Positions 45,521 to 64,000 of a stretch of DNA of 64,000 bases are shown piece after piece. The notes beneath the pieces were generated by a model, which was not told the origin of the DNA, did not search any database, and worked only from the letters and a program-made list of their open reading frames with translations. The position numbers were made by a program, and so were the translations under genes. Numbering within the stretch: position 1 is the first letter of the stretch; each line of letters begins with the position of its first letter. The stretch is from Microcebus murinus (Eukaryota > Chordata > Mammalia > Primates > Cheirogaleidae): assembly GCF_040939455.1 (NCBI RefSeq), contig NC_134106.1:44228001-44292000 (forward strand). The letters are read 5' to 3'.

Positions 45521-47600
45521 AGCAGAAGGGCAAGGGCACCGATGGCACGCAGTGACCCACGGAGGCCCACCTTCTCCCCATTCCCCGTGCTTTCAAGCCG
45601 TCTGCCGGAGCTCCTCACTTGGGCTGCAGCTAAGATTTTTTATCTCATAAATTGCCATCATCCAGTTTGGAACTTTGCGATGTAGAATTCATAAATCAAG
45701 TCATAACAATTTAAACCAACCAACTTTAACTTACCTATGTAAGCTCTCTTAAAGTTGTGAATTCACTGAGAGAATTCAGTAAGGGGAATAAATACAGGAA
45801 ACAAATGCAAAGTACAAAGAACCTACCTGTGCAGCTAAAACGACCAAGCCAAGAAATCATGGATAGTCAATTACTATTTAATACTAGGTGGAATGTAAAC
45901 AATCTTGGAAAGCGGCAGTGCTATGTATATGTCTCGGCTAATTTGAGCAAACAAGAACACAAAACAAAGTCCATACATGTCCAAAATAATGAACTCCTGA
46001 AATGGGTGTTACTCTGAGCAATCAAGTAACATTCCTACGTATGTTTGCTATTATGGGTATATAACAAAATAAAACCAGTTAAACTGTTACTCCTTCAGTG
46101 TCCCAACCTGGCTAACAAGGATCTTAATACTTTTCTAACCTTATCAGGGATGCTGTTTAGAAATAGAGAATGTTACGTGAATGCCCTCTCCTTCACCCTG
46201 GTACCAAAAGTTTAAATACTTAAGTGAGAATGTTGCTACTGCAATCTCCATTTTGGCCAAGTGTAATTTTTAAAAGAGAACTACCAAAAAGTACCAAAGA
46301 ATGTGATTTATGCATATACTTTCTCTTTCCCAGTTCCCGTGCTTTCACTGGGGAAAAAATAAGAGGGCTTGCTAATTTATGAAGTAGATATTCAGTCTAG
46401 GAGTTGACTATGCTATTAGAGTGCTGTTTGGAAATTACCTGGAGAAGTTTTTCCAATTAATTTCAACCTAAATCATACTCCACTCCCCAACCACTTGCAA
46501 TACATCAATTCTAATATATGTTGTCAGTAATAATGACCTTGAGTCCTAGAAACAATCAACAGAAAAAGACCTATTAGAATTCAGGGAGGAGTTAGCATTT
46601 AGAGTGGGAATTCTGACCAAAATTATACACCTCTTAATATAAATGAGCTGCATAAATAAGTACCAGCTCATCTCCAGGCATTTGGCCACATGAAGGGAGG
46701 TAGCAGGTTTGGGCTGGATTGAGGCCATCAGAGTTACATCTGTGGGAGAAATGACCTCAGACTGAAAAAAAAAAAAAGAAGGAAAACTTCACAAGTTACA
46801 AAGGATTCGTACAGACACCTAGAGATGGAAATCAGAACCCATGAAAGTTCCAAAACCAGTTAGTTCCATTCAGCAAGGCTAAACCACCATATCTACAAAA
46901 TCCAAAGTTTTAAAGCATGAAAGTATGAAAATGTGAGTTGCAATGTAATTTGTAGAACTGAAACCTTCTTATTCAACAATGGAGGAATACTTAAAAACAA
47001 TTATGATATACTAGTAACACAAAAGTCTACAAAAATAATTATGACAACTATGTAGAAAAAGTTAATTTTTTCTATAAAGCAAAATCATTGGTCCTTCTGT
47101 CCACACTACTAATCACCAAAACTGGCTCACACCTTAAAGAGCTTGGCAATGCCAAGTATTTCAAATATTTGAAACCAGCTTTCACGTTACTACGTTTATG
47201 TATTTGTACCTTAGACATTCACATTAAGAGAGTTGGGAGTAAATTTTCCTCCTAAATTGTGAAACATGATTTGCAAAAGTCTTTGATGTTAAGGAACTCA
47301 TTTAGAAACTAAAGATTTATTAGTGCTTAAAACCTCAAAGATTGTACACAAGTGGTTTTCCCCTCCCTTCACCTCTCACCCACTCTTATAGAAACCGTTT
47401 TCTCTTCCATGTCCAATCAATTGCCTCTCCCTGTTCCCCCAGTAAATCTTACTGCCTCCCTTAACTGTTCCTCCTCTGTTCTTCTTAATACTATCTTAGA
47501 CAATAGCAGGCATCCAACTCATTTCTCTCTCCCTTTCATTCCTGAGGCCATAAGTAGAAATTTTAATTAAGTATTCACAGTATAATCTGATTGGGAGAAA
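45520..47600. other. GPR75-PSME4 spacer, first part
   Basis: Mostly unique AT-rich sequence. I recognised no repeat family, exon or RNA gene. Confidence 0.55.
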
Positions 47601-47629
47601 TATCAAGGTAATAAGCAACTTCTAAACCA

Positions 47630-47880
47630 GGCATTGGAATCACCTGGGGAGCATGTTAAGCATTCAGATTAAGGAATCCTGTTTTTAGGTCAAGTGGAAC
47701 TTAGAAATCTTCACGAGTGATTCTCAATCCTGGCTGAAACAACTGAATCATCATGGAGCCTTTAAAAGATGGTTACGCCTAAGCCCCACACACAGGAATT
47801 TTCATTAAGGAATATAGTGAGCACCCAGTATCTTATACCTTTTTGTAAAAACTCCCATTTAAGAATCATTACTAAGGCAT
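47630..47880. mobile_element. MER5-like fragment
   Basis: Contains 'GCATTGGAATCACCTGGGGA' and 'AGTGATTCTCAATCCTGGCT'. It may be two abutting copies. Confidence 0.65.
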
Positions 47881-47934
47881 AGTTTCATACAGCTTAATTA
47901 GGAAAAGTGGTCAATATCTAATGTAAAGTCTCAC

Positions 47935-48060
47935 TTCTCAATGTATGGTCTAAGGACCAGGCGTTGATATTACAAACTAGAAAAAATGATTTAGAATTTA
48001 CATTTTAACAAAATCCTCTCATGATTCTTAGGCACATCAATTTGAGAATCAATTATCTAG
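47935..48060. mobile_element. MER5-like fragment
   Basis: Contains 'GTATGGTCTAAGGACCAG' and 'TTTGAGAATCAATTATCTAG'. Confidence 0.55.
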
Positions 48061-48064
48061 GTCA

Positions 48065-48255
48065 TTACTATCCAATAGAATGGAAAATTTCATCTATACT
48101 ATTCAGTGTGGTAACCATTAGCTACATGTGGCTAATGTGCACTTGGAATGTGCCTAGTGAGACAGGAAATAATTTTTTAAACTAAATATAAATGGTCACA
48201 TGTGGCTAGTAGCTACTGTAGATACTGTAATAGATCTGCTACTGTGGACAGGAAA
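48065..48255. mobile_element. hAT-type fragment (MER58/MER20-like)
   Basis: Contains 'CTATCCAATAGAATGGAAAA', 'CATTAGCTACATGTGGCTAA' and 'ACATGTGGCTAGTAGCTACT'. The subfamily name is uncertain. Confidence 0.65.
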
Positions 48256-48396
48256 GATCTAGATAATTCATCCTGGTAAGAGGCCATGAATTTACCCATC
48301 CAAATCTATGGCTGCAAAAGGAATCCATGAGTCACTGCCTACAAAACAGTCTTCTCTTCTTAATGAAGACAAAAGCCAGGTGTTAAAAACAATCCA

Positions 48397-48402
48397 TTTA
48401 TT
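48397..48402 (-). promoter_or_regulatory. PSME4: Candidate PSME4 poly(A) signal
   Basis: AATAAA on the minus strand (TTTATT on +). It is followed downstream by the repeat-laden GPR75-PSME4 spacer. Confidence 0.55.
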
Positions 48403-50274
48403 GGGTTTTAAACTAGTTACACAATTGAAATAATCAGTTTGGCACTACTCTATACAGGGATTATGCCTGTGTATGCCGACACTTAAATACTGTACCAGGA
48501 CCACTGCTGTGCTTAGGTCTGTATTGACTCGTTCAGCAGGTAGATACTAAAAAATATACTGTAGTGTTCCTTTAAGGAAGACTGTACAGGGTGTGTTGCA
48601 AGATGACATTCACCAATTTGTGAATTATTTCAACCTAGAAGTTACCTTGCACTCTATAAACTTGTCATAGGCAAACATGTGGTGTTAGCATTGAGAGGTA
48701 CACACACAAAAAGTTACATAAAAATTCAGACATTCTAACGATAAATGAACTAAAAAAAACCCCACACCTCAGCTTTTGTAACATGAAAAGATAAAGAAAA
48801 TAATTTAAAACCACAAAAAATGGCATTCAATGGGTACAAAAGCCCAAAATCACTATAATAAAGAGCTACATGTGAATCTTTACAAATTAATTACACAATG
48901 GTGTTGTGTAAAAGGTTGCATCTGTACAAAGTCTTGCCAGTGCTGTCTCTATAGTTTATACAATCTTTTACATCTATGTAACATATATTAAACAAGTCAA
49001 TTAAATATCAAGCCTTATTAGTCTCTCGATTCTGCAAGCAAAAATGAAAAAAAAGAGAGAGAGAGAGAGAGAACAAAAGAAAGAAAAAAAGAAAAAAGAA
49101 TTTACAGAATTTCCACAAACACAGCAGTCTTCCATTTAGGTGAAATATAACAGTTTTCAAAGAGGGTCAAACAATATATGTAAATAATACAGGTAAAAAC
49201 CAACCAGTCAGGGTTTTTATTGGTGTTGCTGTTTATTTTCAAAGTCACACATTGTATACACACACAACAATCAAAGATTTATTCACCAAACCCCCAATTT
49301 TTCAGCAACTGGCTCTATTCAGCACCAAAATCTCCAGCCTGCAGGAAGCGAATGGACACAGACTTCACTTCTGTGCCTTGGTCGAGCAATCCGTCAGGTC
49401 ATTGGTTAGGTTCAAGACTTGCCCTCTTTTCCTTCCCTCTTCACGGCTCTCCAGACCCAAGGCTCTCAAGGCTTCAGATTTATGGTCCACAGCACTAATA
49501 CCATCTAAACTCAACAGCCATTGAAAGAATTCAAAATAATTTGAGATGAATGAAATGACAGGACCTGTATTACAGATGGGTATTCTCCATTCCAAGTAAA
49601 CTGTTTCTTAATGAGTTCCTAGACTCTGTTTGGTCTTGGATGCCATGATCATACTGGGTAATTATTTCTAGACTGAGACTTTGTCAGATGCCTCAAAGAA
49701 AAAGTGATCAAAATTCTGGAAACATTTCCGGGCAAGTTAGGAAATCAAATGGCAGCTGAGAACCTGCGGAACGCAGACTAATGAGACCAAACACAGAAAC
49801 CACCAAAATGATGAGACCTCAACAGAGGCAGTTTTAAAACTTGCAGAGAGCCAGCACAGATGGTACCTGAGGATCTGGAATTTTTGATGAAAAGAGCCTG
49901 AAGTGAGGACTAGTCATCTGTATCAGGGAGGAAAAAATTTCAGTTAGGTAACAGCATATCCAACTCTAAAAGCTCAATTAATAAAAATCTTTATTCTTCC
50001 TATTCTAGTAGAAAGGCTTCTGGGTCCTCCTCCTTTTATAAAGAATGGGCAATAAGTACTTAAGAATCCAGATGAAATGTTCTCACAACTGAGTAGAACC
50101 CAGAGTCCTCAGGGTAACTCTAAATGTCCAGGTCACTAAGACTACTAATTTACAAATGTCCAAAAGCAGTCACGACAATTCTCTGCTTAATACCAGAAGT
50201 AAGGAGACAAAGAAAAATTCTCTGGGAACTTGATCTCCACTGGCTATAGCAAAAGTTATATTTAAAAACAAATG

Positions 50275-50640
<366 letters not shown>

Positions 50641-50650
50641 AACCAAATGA

Positions 50651-51008
<358 letters not shown>

Positions 51009-51136
51009 TTATCTAAACAATGACATCTAAGAATGTCAGCAAAAAGAATAAGTTTATAAATTCCCACTTCTCAGTCACCAAACATCTGCCTGAGAATGTC
51101 AATCCCTTAAATTCAGAACGTTGCCAACTTACCCTT

Positions 51137-58280
<7,144 letters not shown>

Positions 58281-58339
58281 CTAAAAAACAAAAACACAAA
58301 AAGAGAGACACAAATTAAAAAATAACCACCAATAAGTAC

Positions 58340-59900
58340 AAAGACATCTTGCATGAAAGATATATTTGTACTTTTAACAACTTACTATGGAAAATTTCAG
58401 ACATATACAAAATTAGAGAATAGCGTAATAAACCCCCATGTGCCTCTTCAATCATTTGTTCAATAATGACAAACTCAAGGATAATCTTGTTTCCTTTTTC
58501 ACTCCCTTCTCACAACTAAATCATCTGAAGCAAATCTCAGACATATTTTATTCATAAATATTTTATTATGCTATCTCTAAAAGGTCTTTTTTTTTTGAGA
58601 CAGAGTCTTACTTTTGTTGCCCAGGCTAGAGTGCCATGGCGTCAGCCTAGCTCACAGCAACCTCAAACTCCTGGGCTCAAGCAATCCTAATGCCTCAGCC
58701 TGCCGAGTAGCTGGGACTGTAGGGATGCACCACCATGCCCGGCTAATTTTTATATATATATATATGTATGTTTTATATATATGTATGTATGTTATATGTT
58801 GGCCAATTAATTTCTTTCTATTTATAGTAGAGACGGGGCCTCATTCTTGCTCAGGCTGGTTTTGAACACCTGACCTTGAGCAATCCACCCGCCTCGGCCT
58901 CCCAGAGTGCTAGGATTACAGGCATGAGCTGCCGAGCCCAGTCTAAAAGGTCTCTTTAAAAAAATAAAACATAATGACATTATCACATATAAAACTTCAT
59001 TATAAGTCCAAAATAAAATACTCAGCAGTGCTCAAATTTCCCCAATGACAGTATTCATGTGTTATTATAATTGGTTTTTTGAAATCAGATTCAATGTAAT
59101 GACCCCACATTGCATTCAGTTGCTATGTTTCATAAATCTCTTTTAATCTATAAATTCCCCCACCCTCTTTTAAAATTCCTTGCCATATATTTTTTAATTG
59201 GGAGGGGTGGGGGAAGCTGGATCCATTGTTTTATAGTTTTCTCCATTGTCGCCTTCCCTGATTACAGTCCTTGACCCCAGTAGGTCCTGGAAATCAGCTG
59301 TTAGATCTACAGGTTTGATATTTATTGACGTTTGATTGTTTGGGCAAAGCATAAAGGGTGTTGTGTATTTACTTTATTGATACTTAGTATTCTCTTTTTG
59401 TGATAATCCATTGTAAAAACAGAGATCTGCAAAATGGTCATTCCTTTGTTATTAAGGTAGTATACATATGTAGAAAAGCTTCTCTTGATTCAGGATAATC
59501 TTCCTCCTGTCCTCCAAAAATGAAGTGATTTTTCTTCTAAATATTATTATGAACCAATGAATTTTAACAAATCCAATGGCTTTAATCCACTGTAGTTACT
59601 TTTTGTATGGGTGCTGATTTTTCTTCTTTGACTACTCAATTGGCTCCCAAGTCCTTTAATGCAACTATAAGCATCCTTGGTTTCTGGTATGACAAGATGA
59701 TCTAGGTTTCTCCTGTGCATTTCGTGCTCCATACCTGAAATCAGTCATTTCTCCAAGGAGCTCTGGTTCTTTTAGTGGGAAATGATATTTAGGAACCATA
59801 ATCTGGGCATAAGGAGTATTCATTGTTGCTGAGTCGGTTAGTGTTTCTGGGTTCAGTGGACAGAGCTTGGAAATAAGCACATTTTTTAAAAGAAACAGAT
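58340..59900. mobile_element. Old LINE-derived sequence, interrupted by Alu
   Basis: Segments such as 'ATAATAAACCCCCATGTGCC'-type, 'GAAGCAAATCTCAGACATAT', 'CTCAAATTTCCCCAATGACA' and 'GAGCTCTGGTTCTTTTAGTG' recur as an interspersed family in primates. I could not name it reliably. The open frames at 59547-59967 are chance. Confidence 0.5.
58588..58941 (-). mobile_element. Lemur-type Alu
   Basis: Duplications TCTAAAAGGTCT at 58576-58587 and 58942-58953. Confidence 0.95.
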
Positions 59901-61395
59901 CAGGGGTGGGGAACCTTTTTATGCTGGAATGCAGCATTGACTTTGCTGTAATCAAATAAGGCTGCATTCAGGAAACTTCAACGAGATAAATGTAAAGACG
60001 TACATTTTTTATAAAAATCTAACTACTATATACTTAATAATTTCAAAAAATGAGAAGTATTTGTTAATTTTAGAATTAACTAACCTTTTAATGACTGTTG
60101 TGTCTGCCTTTTGTTGGAAAGTGTTTGAATATTTGGTTGCAGCATGGAGGTCCGCAATTTGAGTTGATTCTCTAGATGGGTATCAGTCATTTGTGACCTT
60201 AAGGGTGTCTTGATTTGGGTTAGGTAGGAGAATGTAGATTTGCAGTGATAAGTGGTTGAAAAGCAAGAAAGCATTTTGAGGCACGTTGCCAAAGGCATGG
60301 GTATTCTGCATTTTCCCTTATTTCAACTGGATCTTTCTTAGCATCAATGACTTTAAAATATCTACTGAGAGTTTCCTCAATTCCATCTGTATTTCTTTAG
60401 GTGCCCTGGTGTTATCAACTAGGTGAAGCTAAAATGTTAATTTGAGTGTGAAGTCATGATTCTCCAAGTAAGTGAACCTTTCATTGTATTCTCTAATTAG
60501 TAGGTCTATAATAGCTGCATATTCTTCAAATGATTCGCATATATCATCCTGCTCAACAACCTTTGCTAACTGGGGAAAACGTTCATCCGGAATTTCCCTT
60601 TTCAAGAAGTGTTTTGCAAGGTCGGGTGCGGTGGTGGCTCACGCCTATAATCTTAGCACTCTGGGAGGCTGAGGTGGGCAGATCGCTCGAGGTTAGGAGT
60701 TCGAAACCAGCCTGAGCAAGAGCAAGAAATTAATTGACCAACTAAAAATATATATACAAAAAAAAATTTAGCCAAGCATGGTGGTATGTCCCTGTGGTCC
60801 CAGCTACTCAGGAGGCTGAGGCAGTAGGATCGCTTGAGCCTAGGAGTTTGAGGTTGCTGTGAGCTAGGCTGACGCCACCGCACTCACTCTAGCCTGGACA
60901 ACAAAGTGAGGCTCTGTCTTAAAAAAAAAAAAAGTGTTTTGAAAAAAGACAGCTGTTTTTGAGATAACTGGATTGTTTGCCATATATCATCCATAGACTT
61001 AGCTTTACCTTGCAAAGAAATATTCAAATTGTTTTGATTTGACATAGTATCACAGTGAAACGCGGCATTCCTATAGAAATCTTCTTTCAATAATTCACAC
61101 TGCTGTTTCTGTTCTATATAAAATTTAACTATCTGTTCTGGCAGAGATAACATTTTGGCTAACACCTGTCCCTGTGATAGTCAACCCTGCGAATGATGTG
61201 GCAAATCCACACTACATATCTCATATTCAAGTTTAGCATGTTACAAAACTGATAGTACCATATTGCATTTGCAGGAATATAGTTAACAATACTTATAACT
61301 TGTTGCAAAGTGTCACTTAAAATAGTAGCATTAGCACAAAGATTTTGCTGATGCAAGATACCATGAAAAGAAATGACAGCATCCGGACCTGTTAA
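59901..61395 (-). pseudogene. Fossil hAT (Charlie-type) transposon with transposase remnant
   Basis: The left end starts CAGGGGTGGGGAACCTTTTT, a hAT-type terminal repeat. On the minus strand, pieces of a transposase are readable: FHGILHQQNLCANATILSD and VISIVNYIPANA near 61.3 kb, LLKEDFYRNAAFHCD near 61.1 kb, then after the Alu the C-terminal dimerisation region with STFSYLTQIKTPLRSQMTD near 60.2 kb. Stops and frameshifts break it. The other terminus was not found; L1 sequence begins beyond about 61.4 kb. The resemblance is to the transposase-derived part of GTF2IRD2 (Charlie family), from memory. Confidence 0.8.
60620..60931 (+). mobile_element. Lemur-type Alu inside the hAT fossil
   Basis: AAGTGTTTTGCAA at 60607-60619 and AAGTGTTTTGAAA at 60932-60944. 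Part of the left-arm end is deleted. Confidence 0.94.
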
Positions 61396-61439
61396 TAATT
61401 TTTAATCCATACAATAAACCCTTCGTGTTTTCCTGTTAC

Positions 61440-62814
61440 AGAAGGTCTGGAGGGCACAGCAAGAAGGCAGATGAGAAACACCACCAAACAGAGTGTCTCT
61501 GCAAAACAGACAGTTTTTCTAGAAGAAATTAGAAGAAGCAAGCAGACAAGCATACATCGGACGAGGGTCGGAAGGAGGGTTACGGGAGACTCCACGGAAG
61601 GAGAACTGAAAGCAGAGACCTTCCAAGAAGCGTGGAGACCAGCAGCAAGGGTAGGTGGAGCAGTTAACTTTCCCCTCCCTTGCATCTTGGACTGCTGGTG
61701 GGCTCCCCAGCGGATGGAAAGACCTGCGGACACCAGCCCAGAGACGGCCACTGCCAGTGAGTGGTGAGCCTGTAGCGGATGCGGCACCAGGCTCCCAACT
61801 CCCTCAGGGCACCTCTGTGTGCACTGACCAGAGCCTCACGGCAGGCACCATATTGTCTCATTCACCCCTCCCCTGTCCCTATCTGCTGCTGCCAAGAGAG
61901 GCAATAAAGCCACCAGCCGGAGGCATCACCAGAGAATGGGGCCTTCTCTTTTGGGGCAGACTGTGAGCTCCTTACCCCCCAGCCCTCCCAGGTGCTGCTG
62001 GCCCAGTGATTCCAGGAGAATGGGGCAGACCGTGAGGCTGACAGACATTGACCCAGCTAGGGCTCCTGTGAGTTAATTACGACTGGCATTCCTCTCCCTA
62101 GTGGGGTCAAGGATTGAACTTCCCGGCCCAGAGGTCAGACCTGCAGACCAAATCCCATGCACCCAGGTCTCGAATTGCCTGGGGCACAGAAGGGATATTT
62201 GTGAACAGCCTACTGAGGTGTGTGTGCCTTCATGGGCAGATCAGCGTGCTTGAGGGCAACCCTCCTCCCAAAGGGGGGCCGTGTGCCCAGCCCAGGCGAT
62301 ACTGCATAGGGAGACCCAGTGGCGTGAGGTCTGGCCTGCTGGAAGAGGCCCAGAAGCCGTGGAGTTGGGGAGGGTGGAAAGGAGTGAGGCCTGCTCCAGA
62401 CTGTAGGTCTCAGATAGCCCCACCCCCACACGCAGACTTTCTGAGTGGGGCCATTCCAGCCCCTCCCTCACAGCTTTTCCCAAAGCAGAAAACAGAACTT
62501 TGACGCCTGCTAACAGCATTCAAGGTGCCTGAGGGCAGGCTTACAGAACCCAGCTCCCCCCAAACTCACTCCCAGACCAGCCCCCTCCAGGGTAGAGAAT
62601 AAGGACACACCTGGAAGTCCCAGGGCCCCACCCACCACCTGAGGCACTAGAGTGCCTTTCTAGAGGAACAATGTAGCCTGCTCCTCCCACTAAGCACCAC
62701 CTACTGACAGGGAGGACATTCTGCTCACCCTTTTAAGGCATCTACTGACTTATCATACAGGGTGTGGTCGAATCTCACCCACAACCACCTACTGGCTCAG
62801 AGACTAAACAGGGC
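61440..62814 (+). mobile_element. L1 5'UTR
   Basis: GC-rich, relatively CpG-containing leader preceding the ORF1 remnant. Open frames here (61471-61767, 62114-62503 and antisense ones) are not conserved L1 proteins. The left boundary is approximate. Confidence 0.7.
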
Positions 62815-64000
62815 ATGTCATTATCCAAAGGAAAACCTAAAGGTAAGAAACAACAATAGATCCAGATGGGAAGAAATCAGCAAAGGAACTCTGGAAATAT
62901 GAAAACTCAAATGGAAAGCAAACCCCCAAAGAGGAACACCAGCCCCTTAGAAATGGACATCAACCAAAATCAGACCACTAAAATGACAGAACAAGAATTT
63001 TGAGCATGGATCATAAGAAACATTGAAGAAATTTGCAAGAAAAACTGGATAACCAACACAAAGAAAACGCAAAAAGATTCCAGGACCTGGAACAAAAATT
63101 CACTAAAGAAATTGAAATAATGAAAAAAAAATCAAACAGGACTCCTGGAAATGAAGAATCAATTCAGGGAAATACAAAACATAGTGGAAAGCCTCAAGAA
63201 CAGTGTATATCAAACAGAAGAAAGAATCTCAGAGATTGAAGATAACACCTTCCAATTAAATAAATCAGTCACAGAGATAGAGAAGAAAAACAAGAGAAAA
63301 GAGCAAAGCCTACAAGAGATGAGGGATTATGTGAAGAAACCTAAAGTGAGGGTTATAGGGTTACACGAAGAGGAAGAAGAAAACACTCAAGGGTTAGATA
63401 AGCTATTTGAAGATATAATAGAGGAAAATTTCCCAGGCCTTAGTAAAAATCTCCATATACAAGTTCAAGAACCTCAAAAGACCCCTGGGAGAAAATTGAA
63501 AGCATTCCCACCTAGAACTGGAACAAGACAACGTTGCTCACTATCTCCACTTCTATTCAACACAGTCCTGGAAGTACTCGCTACAGCAATCAGACAAGAG
63601 AGCAGAATTAAGGGCGTCCAAATTGGACCAGAAGAGATCAAACTCTCACTCTTTGCTGATGACATGATATTATATCTAGAAAGCCCCAAGGATTCAATCA
63701 AGAGACTTCTTGAATTGATAAATGAATTTGGTAAAGTCTCAGGATACAAAATCAATACACAGAAATCAGAGGCATTCATATACGCCAACAACAGTAAAAG
63801 TGAGAACCAAATCAAAGACTCAATTCCCTTCAAAATAGCAACAAAGAAAATAAAGTACCTTGGAATATATTTAATTAAGGAGGTAAAAGACCTCTACAGG
63901 GAGAACTATGAAACACTGAAGAAGGAAACAGCAGAGGACATAAACAGGTGGAAGAATATACCATGCTCATGGGTCGGCAGAATCAACATTGTTAAAATGT
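62815..64000 (+). pseudogene. Internally deleted L1: ORF1 remnant fused to ORF2 reverse transcriptase
   Basis: The ORF1 start at 62815 meets a TAG after 14 codons, and there are further breaks (TGA near 63000, a frameshift near 63120). The coiled coil and RNA-binding region then read on ([32 protein letters not shown]). At about 63487-63491 the sequence jumps to the ORF2 reverse transcriptase: [20 protein letters not shown], the catalytic FADDMILYL at 63652, [18 protein letters not shown] and [11 protein letters not shown]. The endonuclease and the N-terminal half of ORF2 are missing. The frame is open from 63124 to the window end. It lies in a PSME4 intron, antisense to the gene. Confidence 0.9.

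Noticed and set aside
44817..45618. Overlapping long open frames on both strands (up to 232 codons)
   Set aside because: They lie in the CpG island, where stops are rare because of GC content. They are Pro/Arg/Ala/Gly-rich with no conserved motif, and all frames are open at once.
59547..59967. Possible extra PSME4 exons upstream of 58280
   Set aside because: The frames match an old interspersed LINE-like family and lack proper splice sites and PSME4-like sequence.
61392..62519. Several 65-131-codon frames on both strands
   Set aside because: They lie in the GC-rich L1 5'UTR and do not resemble ORF1, ORF2 or host proteins.

Overview
The window is nuclear DNA of a primate, most likely a lemur (strepsirrhine). 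Three observations support this. The genes are split by GT-AG introns and match ERLEC1, GPR75 and PSME4 in the order and orientation of human chromosome 2p16. The interspersed repeats are mammalian: Alu, L1, L2, MIR, Tigger, hAT-Charlie and ERV LTRs. Most young Alus carry the middle linker 'AATTGGCCAACTAA' and the right-arm form 'GAGCTAGGCTGACGCCACGGCACTCACTCTAGCC', which I know from strepsirrhine rather than human Alus. The species call is an inference.

Layout. 1-20.7 kb (+ strand): the 3' two thirds of ERLEC1. Eleven coding exons (943-20432) encode the last 367 residues, followed by a 3'UTR. 20.7-37.9 kb: intergenic, filled by an ERV LTR with nested insertions, a 7SL RNA retropseudogene, Alus, L2/MIR/Tigger and simple repeats. 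38.0-45.3 kb (- strand): GPR75, with an intact 540-codon coding exon (38767-40389), an intron and a CpG-island promoter at about 44.8-45.5 kb. 45.5-48.4 kb: short intergenic spacer with old hAT fragments. 48.4-58.3 kb (- strand): the 3' end of PSME4. Five exons encode the last 238 residues, ending in the Tyr-Tyr-Ala proteasome-docking tail, followed by a 3'UTR of about 2.75 kb that carries two Alus. 58.3-64.0 kb: PSME4 intron holding an old LINE, a fossil hAT transposase gene (- strand) with an Alu inside it, and an internally deleted L1 (+ strand) that runs off the window.

ERLEC1 is an ER-lumen lectin that binds mannose-trimmed glycoproteins in ER-associated degradation. PSME4 (PA200) is the ATP-independent proteasome activator. 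GPR75 is an orphan-type G-protein-coupled receptor. They are neighbours but not an operon. GPR75 and PSME4 lie in tandem on the minus strand with only about 3 kb between the PSME4 poly(A) signal and the GPR75 promoter. ERLEC1 converges on GPR75 from the other side.

I found no new multi-gene system. The most unusual items are: an RNY4 (Y4 RNA) pseudogene split by an Alu; a near-full-length 7SL pseudogene plus two 7SL-type monomers; a GC-AG intron next to a 35-nt micro-exon in ERLEC1; an L1 deletion that fuses ORF1 in frame to the reverse transcriptase and stays open to the window edge; a pair of hAT MITEs, one with a perfect 8-bp target duplication; a predicted GPR75 upstream ORF crossing a splice junction; and a small inverted and direct repeat that looks like a template-switch scar.
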